Source: Saccharopolyspora kobensis (GTDB lineage Bacteria > Actinomycetota > Actinomycetes > Mycobacteriales > Pseudonocardiaceae). From it: a stretch of DNA of 64,000 nucleotides. Positions 59,025 through 64,000 of the stretch are shown here, in pieces. The translations under genes and the position numbers were made by a program. Below the pieces are notes generated by a model, which saw only the letters and a program-made list of their open reading frames with translations, was not told where the DNA came from and searched no databases. The stretch covers positions 310,001 through 374,000 of the forward strand of contig NZ_FNVB01000009.1 in the NCBI RefSeq assembly GCF_900108315.1, read 5' to 3'. Position 1 is the first letter of the stretch. Each line of letters starts with the position of its first letter.

Positions 59025-62000
59025 TCACGCGTCCGCCCGGTGCAGCGCGGTGCCGGTCCAGGTCGTGTGCGTGCAGGCGATCCCGTGGCCGCTGCGGGGG
59101 CGGAGGACGTCGTAGATGTGCATCTTCGGGATCTTCGGCGAGACGCCCCAGCCGCTGGGCCAGGTGATCAACCAGTCCATGTCCAGGTCGACCAGCAGGC
59201 CCAGCATCCGCGCGATCGTCGGGTCGTCCAGGCGCTCGAACGCCTCGTCCAGCAGCACCAGCCGCAGCGGGCCGCGGCCGTCCGAGGACACGCTGACCGC
59301 GTCGTAGAACGCCGCCGCGGCCGCGAACAGCGTCACGTAGGAGATCAGGCGCGTTTCGCCGGAGGAGAGCTGGCGCAGGCGCCGCACCCGCGGCTTGCCG
59401 TCCGGCCCGGTGTCGCGGACCCGCACGGTGAAGGCGAACCACGAGCGGTAGTCCAGCGCTCGCGCCAGGATCTCCGCGTAGCCGCCCGAGGTGCTGTCCC
59501 GCTCGGCCTCGATGAGGTCGGTGAACACCCGGCGCAGCAGGGCGTCCTGGTCGTCGCTGCGGTCGGCGAACGGGGTGCGCACCAGGTCGATGGCCTGCTT
59601 GATGTCGTCGCCCAGCGCGGCCGACGGCTGCCAGTCGAGCTGGACGTGCACGCCCTGGCTGGAGCGGGCCCCGTCGAGCACCTCGTTCATCCGCTTGCAC
59701 AGGTCCTCGGCGATGGACATCTGCCCGCGCAGGCGTTCGGCGAGGTCGCGGATCAGGTAGTCGGCGAAGATCGACTGGTAGCGCTCGTTGAGGTAGCCGC
59801 GCTGCTCGCCGAGCCGTTCGCCGACCCGCCGCGCCGCCTCGGCCACCGGCTGCGGCCCCTCCTCACCGGTGACAGTCACGGTGAGCAGGCCGTGCTGGTC
59901 GGCGGCGGTGATGTCGTAGTTGCCGCTCAGCGAGTGCTGCAGCGTCTGCAGCCGGTTGAGCACGGTGGCCTCCGACGATCCGCGCCGCTCGGCGGCGGTG
60001 AGCAGCGCGGCGGCTTCGTCGAGCTCTTCGGGCAGTTCCTCGCCGACCTCGGCGGCCGACCACAGGCCCGGGATGCGCAGCGCCTGCTGGAAGGTCTCGG
60101 TCGCCGAGGACGCGTCGTGCTCGCGGCCCGGCAGCTGCGCCTGCTTGTTCTCCAGCTGGGTTTCCAGCCGCGCGGCGGCCTCGCGCAGCGAGCTGATCTG
60201 CTCCCGCGCCTGCGGCAGCTGCTTGCGCAGGTCGGCGCGCTCGCGCTCGAACGCGCTGACCTTGTCCGAGATCTCCTGCGCCTCACCGCCGACCGCCGAG
60301 GTCAGCTCGGCCAGCCCGCTCGCCTGCTCGGCGTAGGCGGCGCAGCGCTGCTCGGCCTGGGACTCGGCCTCCATCCGGTCGGCGATGGCGACGTCGTGGT
60401 GCAGCGAGATCTCCTGCAGGTCGGCCAGCGTCGGCAAGCAGCGCGACTCGATCGCCTCGCACAGCGCGTCGATCCCGCCGCGGGCGTCGATGGCGGCCCG
60501 GTTCGCCGCGTCGAGCGCCCGGGTGTCGGCGGGCAGATCCGCCTCGCCTGCCGAGCGCACCAGCTCGGCGTGCGCCGCCTGCCAGCGCTGGTCGGCGCTC
60601 TCGTGCTGCTCGCGCAGCTGCACCACCTTCTGCTCGCTGTCGGCGGCGGCCTCGATCGCGGTGGTCAGCTTCGCGTGCGCGGTCAGCAGGTCACCGTCGT
60701 CCGGGTAGGCCTCCAGGTGCTGCTCCAGCTCCGCAGCGTGCTCGGAGGCCTCGTGGTGGCGCCGCTCGGCTTCGCCGACCTCGGCGCGCAGCCGTGACAG
60801 GTCTTCTTCCAGCTCCGCGATGCGCCGCGCGCGGGCCGCTTCGCGGGCGCCCGCTCCGACGTACTCCGCGGCGCTCTTGCGCCACGCGCCGGAGAGCACG
60901 CCGGCGCGCCAGCTGCCGTCGGTGGACACCGAGAGCCCTGCGCTGCCGTCGGTCGACACCGCGGCCAGCAGTGCGGCGACCCGCTCCGGCGGCACCGGGC
61001 AGTCGGTCACGGCGGCGGGGGAGAGCAGGTCGGCGAGCGTGGCACCGCTGCCCGCGTCGGCGGGTTCGGCGAGCAGGTCGGCCAGCCCGGGAACCGCGCC
61101 GTCGGCGGTGACCCACGCGTTGAGCAGCCCGCTGGACTGCAGCGCCGCTTCCAGCCCCGCCCGCTCGTCGGCGGTCAGGGACGGCTGGAAGTCGACCAGC
61201 TCGTAGAAGGCGCGGCCCTGCTCCGGGTTCCGCTCGGCTTCGGCCCAGGCAGGGCGGCCCGGTGTCTGCTCGTGACCGGCGCGGAGCTCGGCGAGCTCCT
61301 GTTCGCGGGTGCGGGAGTCCACGCGCAGCTCGGTGATCTCCTGCTCGACGGCGGAGACCTGGCGGCGAGCTTCGTGCAGCTGCGGCCGCGCCCACCGCCG
61401 CGCCTGCTCGCGGGCGCCCCGCGTCGCGGTGCGGTTCTCGGCGAGTTCCTCGGCGGCAGGCGGTTCCGGCGCCGGATCCTCCACTGTGGAGGGCCATTCG
61501 GTCGCCCACTTCTGCGCCCGCTCGACCCAGACCGCGGCCGCGTCGGCGAGTTCCTGCTGCGCCTGGTTGCGCCGCCCCGCGGCTTCGGTCGCGGTCAGCT
61601 GCGCCTGCCGGGCCAGCCGTTGCAGCTCGGCGACCTTGTCCCGCTCGGCGTCGAGCTCCACGGCCTGCTGGTGCAGGGCGAGCGTCAGTGCCGAACGCTG
61701 CCGCGCGGTGGCCGCGAGCTGCTGCGAATCCGCCACCACAGCGCGGAATTCGGCGGCGATCGCCTCCGCGTCCAGCTGCGGTTCGACGGCGCGCCGCACC
61801 TCCTGCGCGACGGCATCCGGTTCCGGCGAGGTCCGCACCTCGGCCTGCTCGGCGCGCAGCTCCGCGACCGGGATCACCGGCGGTCGCCTCACCAGCGACC
61901 CGTCCAGCCCGGCGGTCGACAACTGCTGCGCCGCCCGCTGCGCGGCCTGACCGGCTGCCTCGGCGTCCCCGGAGAGCCGCCGCAGCACGCCGACGACCGA

Positions 62001-63122
62001 CTCCGCCGATCGGTGCTCCTGCGCGCGGTGCTTGGCGGCGGTGTCCAGCGCGGAAACCGCCGAGCTGCGGGCGCTCTCCACCAGCTGCTCGCGGTCGCGC
62101 AGGTTCTGCAGCTCGGAGTAGGCCGGGTGGGAGCGCAGTGCGTCGATGCCGGATTCCAGCTCGGACTCGCGCTGCTCCAGCTCGGCGATCGTCCGCTCCG
62201 CGGTCTCCCGGTCCTGCTGCTTTCCGCTGACCTGCTTCTCCAGGCCGGTCAGCTCCTTGCGCAGCGCGCGGAGCCGCTGCTGCGCGGTGCGCATCGCCTC
62301 GGCCCGGTCGCGCAGCGCGCCGAACGCGTAGCCGGAGTAGGTCGACAGGAACGCGGTGAGCGCCTTGTCCGCGCCGGTCAGCCGGACGATGTTCTCCCGG
62401 ATCGACTCCAGGTCGTCGAACGAGGTGGCCAGCCGCTCGATCAGCGCGGCGTCCAGCGGCGGCAGCGCGTCGGAGAGGATCTGCTCCAGCTGGCCCTCCA
62501 GCACCTTCAGCCCGACGTCGGGGTTGCGCAGCGTGCGCTGCAGGTGCAGCAGATCGCCGTAGCGGGCGGCGGGCACGCCGTAGACGGTGGCCGCGACCTT
62601 GGCGCGGAACGCCTGGTCGTCGAGCACGCAGTCGGCGCCGAGCAGGTCGCGCAGCTGCGCAGAGCCCAGCGGCACCCGGTCCGCGCCGACCAGGTAGAGG
62701 TTGATGCCGACGCGGCGGCTGGTGATGAACCGCCACGAGTCGCTGATCGACTGCGAGGTCTTGGACGCCTTCACGCCGACGCCGCAGGTGAGGAATTCCT
62801 CGCCGCCGTCGGCGTTTTCGCGGCGCAGCTCGATCCAGGCGTAGCCGATCCGGTTCGGCCCGCCCGGGTACTCGTCGAGCATCAGCCGGCGGATGCTGAC
62901 CGTGTCGAAGCCCTTGGAGCCCAGCTGCCGCAGGTCGCCGTCCAGGCACAGCGGCAGCAGCAGCTCCAGCGTGCGGGACTTGCCGGAGCCGTTGGTGCCC
63001 TGGAAGATCGCCCGCCCGCCGTCGAGGTCGAAGGTCGTCTCGGCGTACTGCCAGATGTTGACGATCCCGCCGCGGTGCAGCCGCCAGCGGTTCGCCCCGG
63101 TCCCGGTGCTCTCGTCGCTCAC
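59025..63122 (-). CDS. TIGR02680 family SMC-like ATPase (Wadjet JetC-like)
   Basis: A 1365-residue SMC/MukB-like protein, about the family length. Walker A is at residues 40-50 (FQGTNGSGKSRT), long coiled coils fill residues ~270-1180, the ABC signature is LSSGETRLISY (~1252) and Walker B is RLVLLDEAFERLDD (~1287-1300). The head engages ATP and the complex is expected to extrude circular DNA loops so that the Toprim subunit can cut. GTG 63122 overlaps the preceding gene's stop by four bases (GTGA), so the two subunits are translationally coupled. Confidence 0.93.
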   Translation of the reverse strand: MSDESTGTGANRWRLHRGGIVNIWQYAETTFDLDGGRAIFQGTNGSGKSRTLELLLPLCLDGDLRQLGSKGFDTVSIRRLMLDEYPGGPNRIGYAWIELRRENADGGEEFLTCGVGVKASKTSQSISDSWRFITSRRVGINLYLVGADRVPLGSAQLRDLLGADCVLDDQAFRAKVAATVYGVPAARYGDLLHLQRTLRNPDVGLKVLEGQLEQILSDALPPLDAALIERLATSFDDLESIRENIVRLTGADKALTAFLSTYSGYAFGALRDRAEAMRTAQQRLRALRKELTGLEKQVSGKQQDRETAERTIAELEQRESELESGIDALRSHPAYSELQNLRDREQLVESARSSAVSALDTAAKHRAQEHRSAESVVGVLRRLSGDAEAAGQAAQRAAQQLSTAGLDGSLVRRPPVIPVAELRAEQAEVRTSPEPDAVAQEVRRAVEPQLDAEAIAAEFRAVVADSQQLAATARQRSALTLALHQQAVELDAERDKVAELQRLARQAQLTATEAAGRRNQAQQELADAAAVWVERAQKWATEWPSTVEDPAPEPPAAEELAENRTATRGAREQARRWARPQLHEARRQVSAVEQEITELRVDSRTREQELAELRAGHEQTPGRPAWAEAERNPEQGRAFYELVDFQPSLTADERAGLEAALQSSGLLNAWVTADGAVPGLADLLAEPADAGSGATLADLLSPAAVTDCPVPPERVAALLAAVSTDGSAGLSVSTDGSWRAGVLSGAWRKSAAEYVGAGAREAARARRIAELEEDLSRLRAEVGEAERRHHEASEHAAELEQHLEAYPDDGDLLTAHAKLTTAIEAAADSEQKVVQLREQHESADQRWQAAHAELVRSAGEADLPADTRALDAANRAAIDARGGIDALCEAIESRCLPTLADLQEISLHHDVAIADRMEAESQAEQRCAAYAEQASGLAELTSAVGGEAQEISDKVSAFERERADLRKQLPQAREQISSLREAAARLETQLENKQAQLPGREHDASSATETFQQALRIPGLWSAAEVGEELPEELDEAAALLTAAERRGSSEATVLNRLQTLQHSLSGNYDITAADQHGLLTVTVTGEEGPQPVAEAARRVGERLGEQRGYLNERYQSIFADYLIRDLAERLRGQMSIAEDLCKRMNEVLDGARSSQGVHVQLDWQPSAALGDDIKQAIDLVRTPFADRSDDQDALLRRVFTDLIEAERDSTSGGYAEILARALDYRSWFAFTVRVRDTGPDGKPRVRRLRQLSSGETRLISYVTLFAAAAAFYDAVSVSSDGRGPLRLVLLDEAFERLDDPTIARMLGLLVDLDMDWLITWPSGWGVSPKIPKMHIYDVLRPRSGHGIACTHTTWTGTALHRADA

Positions 63123-64000
63123 CGCTGTTCCCCTCGCATCTCGTCGATCTCGTCGAACAAGGACCAGCCCGCCGGCTCGGGGGCGGGTGGTTCCGGCTCC
63201 CGGCCCGGGGCCGGGGTGGCGTCCGGTTGCGGCAGCCAGCGGTGCGCGGCCGGGCTGAGCAGCCAGCTCCCGCCCGCGTCCTGCAGCAGACCGAGCCTGC
63301 GCAGCAGCGCCACCACCGAGTGCACCAGCTCCTGGTGGTCCTCGGTGGCCTGCCGCGACCACGCGGCAGGGTAGGCCTCGACGAGCTCCTGGCACACGTC
63401 GGTGAGGTCCTGCCAGGTCACCGGGTGCTTGCCCGCGGCGTCCGCGGCGGCGCGGTCGAGCAGCTCGGGCAGCGCCAGCAGCGCGACGCGGGCCACCGTG
63501 CCGGGCCCGGGGAAGGCGACGTCGCTGAGGTAGTCCTCCGGGTCGCAGACCACCACGCCCTCGGCGCGGCACTCGCTGACCAGCCCGAAGAACCGCTCCA
63601 GGCGGCGGGATTCCACGGTCACGTGCTCGCGCAGCCAGCCTGCCTGGTCGGCCGGGAGGTCGCCGTAGAGCACCACCGGATCCTCGACGAGCCGACGCCG
63701 CACCGCGTGCTCCAGGTTGCGCGGCCCGGCCGCGCTCGCCAGCTCGATCAGCTGCTCGGGGCTCTCGGCCTCGGCCAGCGGCCCGGCGACGAGCTGTCCG
63801 AGCAGGTCGGTGTCGATGGTGATCAGCGCCTCCGCGGACGACTCGGCGGTCACCGAGCCCTCGGTCTCGGTGATCACGCCCAGCGCCACCAGCTGCCGCA
63901 GCGCGGCGGTCAGCGCGCGCCGGTCCGCCGGGTCGTCGACCACCGCGATCTCGGCCTCGGCCGCGGCGGCGCGGACGTCGCTGACCAGCCGGGAGAGCAG
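63119..64000 (-). CDS. TIGR02678 family protein (DUF2398, Wadjet JetB-like), partial
   Basis: The C-terminal 293 residues of a DUF2398 protein running off the right edge; the frame stays open to the last base. Recognisable sequence: RRALTAALRQLVALGVITETEG, YGDLPADQAGWLREHVTVESRRLERFFGL, SDVAFPGPGTVARVALLAL and a proline-rich tail ending LFDEIDEMRGEQR. Winged-helix features fit a kleisin/KITE-type (MukE-like) subunit that binds the SMC. A TIGR02677 (JetA-like) gene is expected just upstream, outside the window. Confidence 0.87.
   Translation of the reverse strand: MLSRLVSDVRAAAAEAEIAVVDDPADRRALTAALRQLVALGVITETEGSVTAESSAEALITIDTDLLGQLVAGPLAEAESPEQLIELASAAGPRNLEHAVRRRLVEDPVVLYGDLPADQAGWLREHVTVESRRLERFFGLVSECRAEGVVVCDPEDYLSDVAFPGPGTVARVALLALPELLDRAAADAAGKHPVTWQDLTDVCQELVEAYPAAWSRQATEDHQELVHSVVALLRRLGLLQDAGGSWLLSPAAHRWLPQPDATPAPGREPEPPAPEPAGWSLFDEIDEMRGEQR

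Noticed and set aside
61272-63374. Long plus-strand open frame opposite the SMC gene
   Set aside because: Composition-driven shadow of the coiled-coil coding sequence; no motif or ribosome site.

Overview
The window is high-GC DNA with many GTG and TTG starts, short four-base gene overlaps and almost no untranslated sequence. It looks like an actinomycete of the Pseudonocardiaceae, closest in feel to Saccharopolyspora. Supporting markers are mycothiol biosynthesis (MshB) and a mycothiol-dependent isomerase fold, an F420-type LLM oxidoreductase, small actinobacterial families (DUF3145, DUF3263, DUF3052) and a FasR-fabD-fabH-acp-fabF cluster. The genus is an inference; no rRNA is present.

Left part (1-18.4 kb): the 5' end of cstA, an LLM oxidoreductase, an ECF-like sigma factor with a membrane partner, several unrecognised membrane or secreted proteins, and an AraC regulator divergent from an NmrA-like gene interrupted by an in-frame amber codon. 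The type II fatty-acid synthase operon under FasR follows (fabD-fabH-acp-fabF, minus strand, closed by a strong terminator). After it come an MscS-like protein, an endolysin-like amidase, DUF3263, an MFS transporter and the riboflavin transporter gene ribM behind an FMN riboswitch.

Middle (18.5-42.7 kb): a secreted M14 carboxypeptidase, a Tat-exported PhoD phosphatase, aceE, DUF3052 and an AhpE-type peroxiredoxin with an unusual second cysteine. Next is tRNA-Val(TAC), followed at once by a lower-GC gene carrying a PD-(D/E)XK nuclease signature. A photolyase, an SDR-DUF2867 fusion, a probably leaderless Clp_N protein with two operator palindromes, a GreA-like factor, a fused indolepyruvate ferredoxin oxidoreductase with a divergent Lrp regulator, arylamine N-acetyltransferase, an FMN reductase, a DUF3048 protein, a secreted EEP phosphatase, mshB, a P-loop kinase-like protein and an MDMPI-fold protein follow.

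Right part (42.7-64 kb): a GntR regulator and a perfect 19-bp palindrome face an operon for 5-oxoproline use (YcsG-like NRAMP transporter, pxpA, pxpB, pxpC), with a DUF1445/YcsI-type protein after an intergenic repeat block. Then come MerR with DoxX, a secreted tripeptidyl-aminopeptidase-type hydrolase, a GDT1/TMEM165 exporter behind a yybP-ykoY (Mn2+) riboswitch, IclR, a saccharopine-dehydrogenase-like protein, a shortened VOC protein and a GNAT. The window closes in a Wadjet-like SMC defence operon (TIGR02678, TIGR02680, TIGR02679) with an alpha/beta-hydrolase gene embedded in it; the first gene(s) lie beyond the right edge.

The most unusual non-coding signal is a family of A+T-rich palindromic hairpins (core ATTTCAATTGAAAT, 17-bp stems, constant 10-nt loops). 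Two copies form a composite hairpin-hairpin-hairpin element (7660-7788 and 55669-55811) and one is solitary (32286-32329).
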